The notes under the pieces: model-generated
Database searches by the model: none
The model's input: only the letters and a program-made list of their open reading frames with translations
Told to the model about the DNA's origin: nothing
NCBI GenBank assembly: GCA_902797105.1
Contig: CADBRL010000016.1
Span: forward strand, 1-12,999
Direction: 5' to 3'
Origin: an uncultured Erysipelotrichaceae bacterium
Lineage (GTDB): Bacteria; Bacillota_I; Bacilli_A; RF39; UBA660
DNA: 12,999 nt
Translations under genes and position numbers: made by a program
Part shown: positions 1 to 6,139 of the stretch, in pieces
Layout: the number at the start of each line of letters is the position of its first letter
How positions within the stretch are numbered: position 1 is the stretch's first letter

Positions 1-26
1 AATTTATATGCTTTATAAGTATTCAT
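1..26 (-). CDS. Start of an unidentified gene (5' end only)
   Basis: Only the first eight codons are visible, reading MNTYKAYK, before the window ends. The start is supported by a purine-rich ribosome binding site (AAGGGGG on the minus strand, 36-42) about 9 bases upstream of the ATG and by a consensus promoter at 53-81. The product cannot be named. It lies downstream of the dlt-like operon but behind that operon's terminator, so it looks like an independent transcription unit. Confidence 0.6.
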
Positions 27-52
27 AAAACTTGGCCCCCTTAGATAATATA

Positions 53-81
53 ATTATACCATATGTTCGGCCACACATCAA
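53..81 (-). promoter_or_regulatory. Sigma-A promoter for the gene leaving the left edge
   Basis: On the minus strand a -35 box TTGATG (76-81) is followed by a 17-base spacer and a perfect -10 box TATAAT (53-58). The predicted start of transcription is near 46, giving a leader of about 20 bases that contains the AAGGGGG ribosome binding site. Box sequence, spacing and position ahead of the ATG at 26 all agree. Confidence 0.8.
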
Positions 82-123
82 GATTTATTTTCATAAAATT
101 TAGATGACTTTCTTATTATATAT

Positions 124-157
124 AAAAAATTTCTTATCAATTATTGACAAGAAATTT
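124..157 (-). terminator. Intrinsic terminator of the dlt-like operon
   Basis: An inverted repeat pairs AAATTTCTT (127-135) with AAGAAATTT (149-157). After one mismatch the stem continues with TCAA/TTGA around a 3-base loop. Read on the minus strand the stem is followed by a run of T (complement of the A run at 124-129). It sits about 70 bases after the stop codon of the SGNH gene. Confidence 0.8.
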
Positions 158-175
158 GTGAGAAACATGTGAGAA
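157..175. repeat. Tandem 8-bp direct repeat with 11-bp period
   Basis: TGTGAGAA occurs at 157-164 and again at 168-175, one helical turn apart, between the SGNH stop codon and the terminator stem. Direct repeats with this period are a common layout for OmpR-type response regulators and some other activators. However, the site is about 75 bases upstream of the nearest promoter -35 box and could be chance. Confidence 0.35.
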
Positions 176-225
176 CAAAACATCTCTTTTCATATACCAA
201 AATAATTATACAACAAATTTCCTTA

Positions 226-1194
226 TTAAATATTAGTTACACTTATACTTTTACTAAGTATCTTATTTTCATATTTTTCATAGGCTTTATTCCAACCATC
301 ATATTTAGCATCACCTTTATGATTTGGAAGTATATTTAAATCATATAAATATTTACCCATAAATTCCGTAATTTTAACAGCACCATAATAATTTAAATGG
401 TCTCCACCATCACGAGAATCCTGATTCCAATCTATCCCCAGTTCATTAACCAATAAATTTAAATCTAAATACTCAATATTTTTACTTTTGGCATATTTTG
501 TAACTTCTTCATCTCTTTTTTCATTCCAATTAAGGGTACTAGGAACAGTGTATAAAATTATTTTTATATCATTTTGATGACATTTATCAATTATTTTATC
601 TAAATAGTATTTATTAATAGAACTTATACCAGTTCTTTTTTTATTATTTTTCATATAATCTCCTACACTTTTTGGTGGAACAACACTTATATTATAATAA
701 AAACCTTTTAATTCATCAGTCCATGTATATTTTATTTTTTTAGTAAAATCATTACTTGTCATACTCTTCCATCTATCATGATATTGAAAAATTGGTAAAA
801 TGCTTTGACTTTTTGTTGATAACACGTTATTAACATTCATTTTTCTATAAATAGCATTCGCTTCAAGAAGTACAACCTTTGGACTTTGATTTTTTAAAAC
901 TTTATTTAAATAATCATATGTATCAACCAAATATTGTCTTGAAACACCACCATTATACATAGTAAAACCATATTTATTCCAAATAGGTAATGGAGAAATA
1001 CTCGTAAAAGACTCACTATCTCCAATTACTAAAACATCAATAGTATCTTTTGCTTCACCAAAAACACCATTTGCACGAGCTTCATGAATACCATTACCTT
1101 TAGCATTACTTTTAGGAACAAAAAAATGTGAAATTCCAAGCAGTATAAAAAATAGAATAATAACAAAAACTATTGGTTTATAACATTCTTTCAT
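226..1194 (-). CDS. SGNH hydrolase-like protein in the DltD position of a dlt-like operon
   Basis: A 322-residue protein with one N-terminal membrane segment (about residues 7-25) and the rest probably outside the cell. Visible SGNH features are the nucleophile block GDSE (58-61, Ser60), an NGG motif (81-83) and a C-terminal block with Asp262 and Asp265-His266 followed by LNYYG, the usual place of the acid-base pair. DltD and AlgJ/AlgX-type partners of MBOAT acyltransferases have this fold, and it is the last gene after such an MBOAT gene. By analogy it helps transfer or proofread the acyl group delivered across the membrane; substrate unknown. It starts 9 bases after the MBOAT gene with a strong AGGGAGGT site. 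Overall similarity to classical DltD is not obvious by eye, so no symbol is given. Confidence 0.8.
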   Translation of the reverse strand: MKECYKPIVFVIILFFILLGISHFFVPKSNAKGNGIHEARANGVFGEAKDTIDVLVIGDSESFTSISPLPIWNKYGFTMYNGGVSRQYLVDTYDYLNKVLKNQSPKVVLLEANAIYRKMNVNNVLSTKSQSILPIFQYHDRWKSMTSNDFTKKIKYTWTDELKGFYYNISVVPPKSVGDYMKNNKKRTGISSINKYYLDKIIDKCHQNDIKIILYTVPSTLNWNEKRDEEVTKYAKSKNIEYLDLNLLVNELGIDWNQDSRDGGDHLNYYGAVKITEFMGKYLYDLNILPNHKGDAKYDGWNKAYEKYENKILSKSISVTNI

Positions 1195-1203
1195 AATACC
1201 TCC

Positions 1204-2790
1204 CTAAAAATTAGCATATATTGGGTCAACTGGTGCATAACCAAACCCATAAGCTCCAAAAATTACAATAGCAATAATTAGCAAATAATACAAAGTCCAT
1301 CTAACAAATATATTTTGCTTTGTAACCAATTCCCTTACATTAAAGCCTTTTTCTTTAAGTAATCCAACCATAAATATAATAACTAAAGCAAGTAAAATAA
1401 TTGTAAAATCAGCTCTATCACATCCAAGTTTAAAAATAGTTCCCATTTTTAACGAATCAAAACTAAAATCAGTAAATATCTTTTTGAACATTGCAAAACC
1501 ACTTGATAAAGTAGTTGCTCTAAAGAAAAGCTCTCCAAATACAACTAAAATACTGGTTTTAATTATTTGCATAAACACATATGGCTTACTAGTTCTAGTA
1601 ATATGCCATCTTTTACAAATATTAATAATAAGTGGTGTAAAAATATTACCCAAAACAATAAGTACAAAATGATATATACCGAAGAAAACAAAAGTCCATG
1701 CTGCTCCATGCCATAATCCATTTGAAAGCCAAACACATAAAAGTGCTACACTTCCAGCTACTAAAGGTCCAAAATGATTACCTAAAATTTTTCTTAAATT
1801 AAGGGTCATTTTCTTCATAGGTTTAGAAAGCGAAACTGGATAAAAGATATAATCTCTAAACCAAGTTCCCAAAGTAATATGCCATCTTGTCCAAAAATCA
1901 GATATATTCTTACTAAAGAATGGTTGTCTAAAATTTTCAGGCAAAGATATTCCAAACAGTTCACTAGAACCTATTACAACATCAATTGTACCAGAAAAAT
2001 CAGCATAAAGTTGAATTGTATAAAATATTGCTCCCAATAGTATTACTCCACCATCCAAGGAATTATATTCACAAAATATTTTTTCTATAAAAGGGTTAAG
2101 CCTATCAGCAATAATCATTTTCTTAAATAATCCCCATAGTATTCTTTGAGCACCAAAAGCCAAATTTTTGTAAGTTAAATCTTCACCTTCATAAAGTTTA
2201 GTTGCAGTATCGCTATATCTACAAATTGGCCCTTCCATAATACATGGAAAAAATGACATAAATAAAGCAAGTCTACCTAAATTAAAATCAGCATCAATTT
2301 TTCCTTTGTAAACATCAAATATATAAGAAAGTCCTTGTAAAGTATAAAAAGATATACCAATAGGTATTAATATTTTAGGTATCTTAAATCTAAAATCAAA
2401 ATTTAAAATTTCTAATAAATTATTAATATTTTCACCAAAAAAGCCTGTATATTTTAAACATACTAACAAACCAATATGAATAAGTACTGCAAGAAACACT
2501 ACTCTCCCCATTTTTTTCTTATATAATTCTTTTATTTCTTTTTTATTTTCCTTATTTAACTCTACTTCTTTATCTCTATCTTTATTTAATCTATCAAGCC
2601 ATAATCCAAAATGATGAATTGAAAGTGTAGAAAATAGTAAATACACAATTAACTTACCACTTAAAGATAAAAAGAAAATATAGCTTGCTATAAGTAAAAC
2701 AAGCCATCTTTTCTTCTTATTAGTTAAAGCATATATTAATAGTGTAATTGGCAAAAAAGCAGCCAAATAAACTAAACTACAATATTGCAT
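1204..2790 (-). CDS. MBOAT-family acyltransferase (AlgI/DltB type)
   Basis: A 528-residue, many-pass membrane protein of the membrane-bound O-acyltransferase family. Visible hallmarks are PIGISFYTLQ (143-152), FWTRWHITLG (299-308, His303) and SNGLWHG (356-362), whose His361 matches the conserved catalytic histidine. In DltB the family member takes an aminoacyl group from the phosphopantetheine of DltC and passes it across the membrane. The adjacent carrier-protein gene implies the same donor here. At 528 residues it is nearer in length and motif style to AlgI-like MBOATs than to DltB (about 400). The ATG lies 1 base after the carrier-protein stop, implying translational coupling; the ribosome binding site AAGGAAG is inside the end of that gene. 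Family is secure, acyl group is not. Confidence 0.9.
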   Translation of the reverse strand: MQYCSLVYLAAFLPITLLIYALTNKKKRWLVLLIASYIFFLSLSGKLIVYLLFSTLSIHHFGLWLDRLNKDRDKEVELNKENKKEIKELYKKKMGRVVFLAVLIHIGLLVCLKYTGFFGENINNLLEILNFDFRFKIPKILIPIGISFYTLQGLSYIFDVYKGKIDADFNLGRLALFMSFFPCIMEGPICRYSDTATKLYEGEDLTYKNLAFGAQRILWGLFKKMIIADRLNPFIEKIFCEYNSLDGGVILLGAIFYTIQLYADFSGTIDVVIGSSELFGISLPENFRQPFFSKNISDFWTRWHITLGTWFRDYIFYPVSLSKPMKKMTLNLRKILGNHFGPLVAGSVALLCVWLSNGLWHGAAWTFVFFGIYHFVLIVLGNIFTPLIINICKRWHITRTSKPYVFMQIIKTSILVVFGELFFRATTLSSGFAMFKKIFTDFSFDSLKMGTIFKLGCDRADFTIILLALVIIFMVGLLKEKGFNVRELVTKQNIFVRWTLYYLLIIAIVIFGAYGFGYAPVDPIYANF

Positions 2791-2791
2791 A

Positions 2792-3022
2792 CTAATCTTC
2801 TTCCTTTAATTTTTCAATTAAAGTCCATAAACTTTGAGCAGAGTTAAAATTACTAGGAATTATTTCAACTGTTGGAATTACAACATCAAATTCTTCTTCA
2901 ATTTCAGCAACTAGTGATAAAATTGCAAGTGAATCTAAATAATGTCCATCTATTAAATTAGTACATGTATTATAATCAACTTCTGGATTTAAATCTTCTA
3001 ATATTTCTATTAATTTTTCCAT
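2792..3022 (-). CDS. DltC-like acyl/aminoacyl carrier protein
   Basis: A 76-residue acidic carrier protein of normal length. The attachment motif is LDSL, with Ser31 as the expected 4'-phosphopantetheine site. The following acidic helix (AEIEEEFDVVIP) and the later segment around EIIPSNFNSAQSL resemble DltC more than fatty-acid AcpP. It probably carries the aminoacyl group loaded by the adenylation enzyme upstream to the MBOAT protein downstream. Its ATG overlaps the stop codon of the PLP-enzyme gene (TAATG), and a strong GGAGGTG site lies 8 bases upstream, fitting strong translation of a small carrier. Confidence 0.9.
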   Translation of the reverse strand: MEKLIEILEDLNPEVDYNTCTNLIDGHYLDSLAILSLVAEIEEEFDVVIPTVEIIPSNFNSAQSLWTLIEKLKEED

Positions 3023-4200
3023 TAATTTTCACCTCCTTTAAATGGCATATTTAATTTATAAGTTTGAATATTACTTCTAACCACTTCTATTTTACCATCT
3101 TTAACAAATAAAACTTTAGGTAAATCACGACTTAAGAATAAACTAATTCCTTCAGTCATAGCATAAGCCCCAGTATTCTTAAACACAAATACATCGCCAA
3201 GCTCTAAACCATTAACAGGTAATCCTTTAACAATTAAATCATTAATTGTACATAATGCTCCAACTAAGTTCCAATTTTCTTCATTTCCACTTCTTCTAGG
3301 AATTATATCCAACATTGGCTTTTTCATTGCCATCATTTGACCATAATACACAATATGATGCATACCACCATCTAAAATAGCAAAATTTCCTTCTTTATTT
3401 GTTTTTTTGTCAACCACTTTAGTATAATAACTTCCACATGATGCCGCAATACTTCTTCCAAGTTCCATTGTAATATGACCTTGATATTTCAAATTTTTTA
3501 TCTTATCAGCAATTTCCATTAAATATGTATTTTCATCAAAATCTGTTTCTGCTTCAAAATACATAACTGGAAAACCAGGTCCAAATTCTAACTCTTCAGT
3601 TACAAAACCTAATTCATTTTTTAATTTTTGAACAAAGTCATCAACATATTCAAGTTCTTTTATAATTCTTCTTGATAATTTTTTTTGAGTTCCCGAAAAA
3701 TATTGAATACCCATTATATTTAAAAAATTATATTTTGATCTATTTTCCAAAATAGATATTATTTCTTCTTCACTCATACCGAATTGATTACCACTTGTAA
3801 GTCTTAAAATTACATCCACGACAATATTTTTATCTTTAGTTATTTTATCAACTAATTTTATTTGATTTAATGACTCAATTGTAATAACTTCACCGTGTTT
3901 ATAATGATTAATTATGTCTATCATACTGTCTTCATCTTTATAAACACCTGAAATAACCATTTTCTCATGTGCTACATCAAGCACATTTGCAATATTCCAT
4001 TCACCATAAGAACATATTTCATACTTTTCTATAGTGTCCTCTATTTCTTTAACCACAAATGGATTAGCTTTCATTGCAAAACATAAATGAACATTTTCTG
4101 GCATCATACTTTTAAGATAATTTATTCTATTTTTTAAAACATCAATATCAAATACATAAAATGGTGTTCCAATACTTTCAATAGTTTTACTATCTATCAT
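3022..4200 (-). CDS. Fold-type III PLP-dependent decarboxylase-like enzyme (LysA/ornithine decarboxylase superfamily)
   Basis: A 392-residue protein with the alanine-racemase-like TIM barrel followed by a C-terminal beta domain. The PLP lysine is Lys44 in FAMKANP; the phosphate-binding region is GPGF (207-210); the EPGR equivalent is ELGR (246-249). The C-terminal domain keeps a Cys-x3-Asp pattern (Cys317, Asp321) where LysA and ODC carry their active-site Cys and Asp, and Tyr346 in GAYAM. The HxHIGSQ motif is changed to QYFSGTQ (166-172), so the histidine that stacks on PLP is missing. The gene starts inside the stop of the adenylation gene (ATGA overlap) and ends on the carrier-protein start, so it belongs to this pathway. 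BtrK of butirosin biosynthesis, a related enzyme acting on a carrier-bound glutamyl group, is a precedent. Amino-acid racemase or free-amino-acid decarboxylase are alternatives. Confidence 0.85.
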   Translation of the reverse strand: MIDSKTIESIGTPFYVFDIDVLKNRINYLKSMMPENVHLCFAMKANPFVVKEIEDTIEKYEICSYGEWNIANVLDVAHEKMVISGVYKDEDSMIDIINHYKHGEVITIESLNQIKLVDKITKDKNIVVDVILRLTSGNQFGMSEEEIISILENRSKYNFLNIMGIQYFSGTQKKLSRRIIKELEYVDDFVQKLKNELGFVTEELEFGPGFPVMYFEAETDFDENTYLMEIADKIKNLKYQGHITMELGRSIAASCGSYYTKVVDKKTNKEGNFAILDGGMHHIVYYGQMMAMKKPMLDIIPRRSGNEENWNLVGALCTINDLIVKGLPVNGLELGDVFVFKNTGAYAMTEGISLFLSRDLPKVLFVKDGKIEVVRSNIQTYKLNMPFKGGEN

Positions 4201-5681
4201 ATTAATTCCTCCAATTTCTTTCTATCAATCTTACCATTCTTAGTTAAAGGCATTTGTTCTAATTTAACAAATTTACTAGGTATCATAAATACTGGTAACT
4301 CTTTAGATAACTTTTCATGTAATTCTTTTACTTCAATGTCACCAATATAAAAGGCATAAAGTTTACTTTTTTCTTCTTTAAATATAGAACAAACCCTTTC
4401 TACACCATCAAAACCCCCAATAGCTTTATCTATTTCTTCAAGTTCAATTCTATGTCCCATATATTTTATTTGAAAGTCTTTTCTTCCCCCAAAATACAAG
4501 TCATTATTTTCATAATAACCTAGATCTCCAGTTCTATAAATATATTCTATATACTTATCATTTAATGGATTTCTAACAAATGCTCTATCAGTTTGTTCTT
4601 TATTTTTATAGTAACCAAGTGCAAGTGCACTACCCCTAACACATATTTCCCCTTTTATTCCGTTACTTTCAACTAATTTATTATTTTCATCTAATAAGAA
4701 AACATCTTCATTATTAAATGGTATACCAACAGGTATTTTTTCATATTCACGGTTTCTATCAATAATGTGATATGTACAATTACATGTAATTTCTGTTGGT
4801 CCATACAAATTAACAAATGTTGCATTTGGCAAATGTTTCATCCATTCTTTCAAATGTTTCATTGGCATAACTTCACCACTAAACATAATTTTTTTAACAG
4901 TTTCAGGCACTTTATAATCTAAACCATGAAATGTTGAAATTAAACAAAGTGCAGATACTGCCCAAGTCATCGTAGTAACCTTATGTTCTACCAAAAAATC
5001 TATAAGTTCCGCTGGTCTTGAAAATAATTCTTTAGGAACAATAACAAGTGTTGCCCCTGTTTTTAGTGCTGGATAAATATCTTTAACAGAAACATCAAAA
5101 TCAAATGGCGCTTGATTAGCAATAATATCTGTTTCATTAATTCCAAAGGTACTTGTAAAATTATCTATAAAATCGATAATTGAACGATTTCCAACTACAA
5201 CACCCTTAGGTACACCTGTTGAACCACTTGTAAAATTTGCATAAACTGGATCAACATCTAGTTTTTTAGCCCTAATACCAGCAAGCAATTCATCATCTAT
5301 TTCACTATCAACCAAGTCTTCATAAAGTATTAACTCCTTATCATGAAAAAATTCTTTAGCATTTTCCAAATGTTCTTTATCAGTTACTACATAATCTACA
5401 TCTAAAACATTAATTATTTGTTCAAGCCTCATTTTTGGAAGTCCAGCATTAAGTAAACTATAAAAGCCACCAGCATACAAACTTCCCATAAAAACTTCAA
5501 GACATGAAATTCCTTTTTCCATATAAACTGGAACGGGGTCATTATTTTTAACATACTTAGCAAGTCCACTACCTATTTTTTTACTAATTACTTGCAAGTC
5601 TTTATAAGTAATACTTCCATTTTTATCAATTACTTTATTATCATTACTAATATTTTCTAAATATTCTAATACGTTTTTCAT
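4197..5681 (-). CDS. DltA-like amino-acid adenylation enzyme (carrier protein ligase)
   Basis: A 494-residue ANL-family enzyme, the size of DltA. Motifs in order: TSGSTGVPKG (151-160), FDVSVKDIYP (195-204) with Asp196 at the amine-binding position, NLYGPTE (291-297), YRTGD (382-386), GRKDFQIKYMGHRIE (399-413), and the C-terminal catalytic Lys484 in NGKIDRK. It should activate an amino acid with ATP and load it onto the downstream carrier protein. The pocket stretch reads FSGE (267-270), whereas DltA, as I recall, has FCGE with a cysteine tied to D-alanine selection; the substrate may therefore differ. It is the first gene of the five-gene operon. The chosen ATG has GAGG 9 bases upstream; an ATG at 5685 is out of frame. 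It ends with TGA overlapping the next ATG. Confidence 0.88.
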   Translation of the reverse strand: MKNVLEYLENISNDNKVIDKNGSITYKDLQVISKKIGSGLAKYVKNNDPVPVYMEKGISCLEVFMGSLYAGGFYSLLNAGLPKMRLEQIINVLDVDYVVTDKEHLENAKEFFHDKELILYEDLVDSEIDDELLAGIRAKKLDVDPVYANFTSGSTGVPKGVVVGNRSIIDFIDNFTSTFGINETDIIANQAPFDFDVSVKDIYPALKTGATLVIVPKELFSRPAELIDFLVEHKVTTMTWAVSALCLISTFHGLDYKVPETVKKIMFSGEVMPMKHLKEWMKHLPNATFVNLYGPTEITCNCTYHIIDRNREYEKIPVGIPFNNEDVFLLDENNKLVESNGIKGEICVRGSALALGYYKNKEQTDRAFVRNPLNDKYIEYIYRTGDLGYYENNDLYFGGRKDFQIKYMGHRIELEEIDKAIGGFDGVERVCSIFKEEKSKLYAFYIGDIEVKELHEKLSKELPVFMIPSKFVKLEQMPLTKNGKIDRKKLEELI

Positions 5682-5713
5682 ACATTTTTACCTCAAAATA
5701 ATTATACATTAAT

Positions 5714-5743
5714 ATAATAAATTATTTCTTAACCAAATCTTAA
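5714..5743 (-). promoter_or_regulatory. Candidate promoter of the dlt-like operon
   Basis: On the minus strand TTAAGA (5738-5743, four of six -35 bases) and TATTAT (5714-5719, five of six -10 bases) are 18 bases apart, giving a start near 5707 and a leader of about 25 bases before the ATG at 5681. The -35 is weak and the region is so AT-rich that other pairs can be drawn, so the exact position is uncertain. Confidence 0.35.
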
Positions 5744-5755
5744 TTTTTATTAAGA
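5727..5755. repeat. TCTTAA repeats at the promoter of the dlt-like operon
   Basis: TCTTAA occurs at 5727-5732 and 5738-5743, exactly 11 bases apart, and the inverse TTAAGA follows at 5750-5755. The second and third copies also form a 6-base inverted repeat around a 6-base spacer. The cluster overlaps the candidate -35 of the operon, a plausible operator position, for example for the OmpR-type regulator encoded at 7758-8459. High A+T makes chance matches possible. Confidence 0.35.
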
Positions 5756-5763
5756 AATTGAAT

Positions 5764-5792
5764 TTGACTTTTAGCCACATTTATGTTATTAT
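5764..5792 (+). promoter_or_regulatory. Sigma-A promoter of the plus-strand small RNA
   Basis: TTGACT (5764-5769), a 17-base spacer and TATTAT (5787-5792) make a near-consensus promoter on the plus strand, although no plus-strand gene follows. The predicted start is A at 5799. It is the only clear plus-strand promoter I found in the window. Confidence 0.8.
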
Positions 5793-5798
5793 GTATTT

Positions 5799-5914
5799 AG
5801 CAAAGAAAATTTGCATATAATAAAAGGAACATCCAGTTTTTGTCGAGATTGGATGCTACCATATTAATTGGCAAACATCTAAACCAACCCCGTTGATTTA
5901 GATGCTTTTCTTAT
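5799..5914 (+). ncRNA. Small antisense-type RNA, probable type I antitoxin (RNA II-like)
   Basis: A transcript of about 115 nt is predicted from the promoter at 5764-5792 to the terminator hairpin at 5876-5904. It holds no convincing reading frame with a ribosome binding site. Three hairpins can be drawn: GCAAA/TTTGC at the 5' end (5800-5804 with 5810-5814), CATCCA/TGGATG (5830-5835 with 5850-5855), and the terminator. Its 3' end runs antisense to the tail of the toxin mRNA, just past the toxin stop codon. The segment 5821-5837 can pair with the toxin 5' leader (6026-6045): TAAAAG with its complement, an internal loop, then eight pairs including two G-U. Convergent RNAs sharing a terminator plus dispersed complementary repeats match the plasmid pAD1 par (Fst) antitoxin RNA II layout. 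Exact ends are inferred. Confidence 0.65.
5876..5904. terminator. Shared, probably bidirectional terminator of toxin mRNA and small RNA
   Basis: CATCTAAA (5876-5883) pairs with TTTAGATG (5897-5904); after one C/A mismatch the stem continues CAAC (5885-5888) with GTTG (5892-5895) around a CCC loop. On the plus strand it is followed by CTTTTCTT, a good U-tract. On the minus strand the following TTTG is weaker, so termination of the toxin mRNA may be less complete. Confidence 0.75.
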
Positions 5915-5994
5915 ATTGCTAATATGAAAGATAATACTAACAAACAAATTATAATGATGAACTGAGCAATAATAACTATATCTTTCAAATTCAT
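5911..5994 (-). CDS. 27-residue hydrophobic peptide, probable type I (Fst/par-like) toxin
   Basis: The reading frame encodes MNLKDIVIIAQF followed by an unbroken hydrophobic run ending FILAI; the only charged residues are Lys4 and Asp5. It should form a single membrane helix, as type I toxins such as Fst, TxpA and BsrG do. Unlike Fst it has no proline and no charged C-terminal tail, so I cannot place it in a named family. The ATG at 5994 is chosen because the AGAGGTGAT ribosome binding site lies 8 bases upstream; the ATG at 6000 is too close. It has its own consensus promoter (6069-6097), a structured leader, and a small RNA from the opposite side. This pattern suggests a peptide that is toxic when translated, held off by the RNA. 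It is too short for routine gene calling. Confidence 0.65.
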   Translation of the reverse strand: MNLKDIVIIAQFIIIICLLVLSFILAI

Positions 5995-6005
5995 TAGCAT
6001 CACCT

Positions 6006-6033
6006 CTCTTTCGGTTCAAAACCATTAAAAGAG
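6006..6033 (-). promoter_or_regulatory. Leader hairpin overlapping the toxin ribosome binding site
   Basis: In the toxin mRNA, CTCTTT (complement of 6028-6033) can pair with AAAGAG (complement of 6006-6011), stacked on GGTT/AACC (6020-6023 with 6013-6016) around a TTG loop. The lower strand runs into the AGAGGTGAT ribosome binding site (about 6001-6009), so the fold should limit ribosome access. Leaders that hide the ribosome binding site are usual in Fst-type mRNAs. Confidence 0.5.
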
Positions 6034-6068
6034 GCAGCACCCAATCAAACTAGATATTCCATAAATTA

Positions 6069-6097
6069 ATTATATTACAAATACGTTTTAAAAGCAA
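6069..6097 (-). promoter_or_regulatory. Sigma-A promoter of the toxin mRNA
   Basis: On the minus strand TTGCTT (6092-6097), a 17-base spacer and a perfect TATAAT (6069-6074) predict a start near 6062 and a leader of about 68 bases ahead of the ATG at 5994. Spacing and -10 are consensus. The next gene upstream ends at a terminator-like palindrome, so this is an independent unit. Confidence 0.8.
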
Positions 6098-6139
6098 GAA
6101 ATTTAAGCCACTTTATAAAATATATTTATTACAATATAA

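Larger units (their letters stand above)
5821..6045. repeat. Direct repeats linking small RNA and toxin leader (DRa/DRb-like)
   Basis: TAAAAG occurs at 5821-5826 and 6026-6031. Each copy is followed after a short gap by CATCCAGT (5830-5837) or CACCCAAT (6038-6045). The two differences are transitions that still pair as G-U in RNA. Since the two transcripts run in opposite directions, these direct repeats in DNA become complementary stretches in the two RNAs. Separately, GATTGGATGCTACC (5847-5860) recurs on the minus strand at 6033-6046 with two mismatches, so both RNAs also share a common element. Confidence 0.55.

Noticed and set aside
1484..1672. Open plus-strand frame of about 60 codons within the MBOAT gene
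   Set aside because: It lies inside a well-supported gene on the other strand, with no ribosome binding site or promoter; it is a shadow frame.
226..5681. Naming the operon as classical dltABCD
   Set aside because: The extra PLP enzyme, the AlgI-like MBOAT length, the FSGE pocket and the weak resemblance of the last gene to DltD make those symbols unsafe.
5701..5706. Perfect TATAAT on the minus strand just ahead of the adenylation gene
   Set aside because: Transcription from it would start within the ribosome binding site, and no -35 box lies at a suitable distance.
5998..6000. Earlier ATG for the hydrophobic peptide, two residues longer
   Set aside because: It directly abuts the ribosome binding site, while the ATG at 5994 has 8-base spacing.
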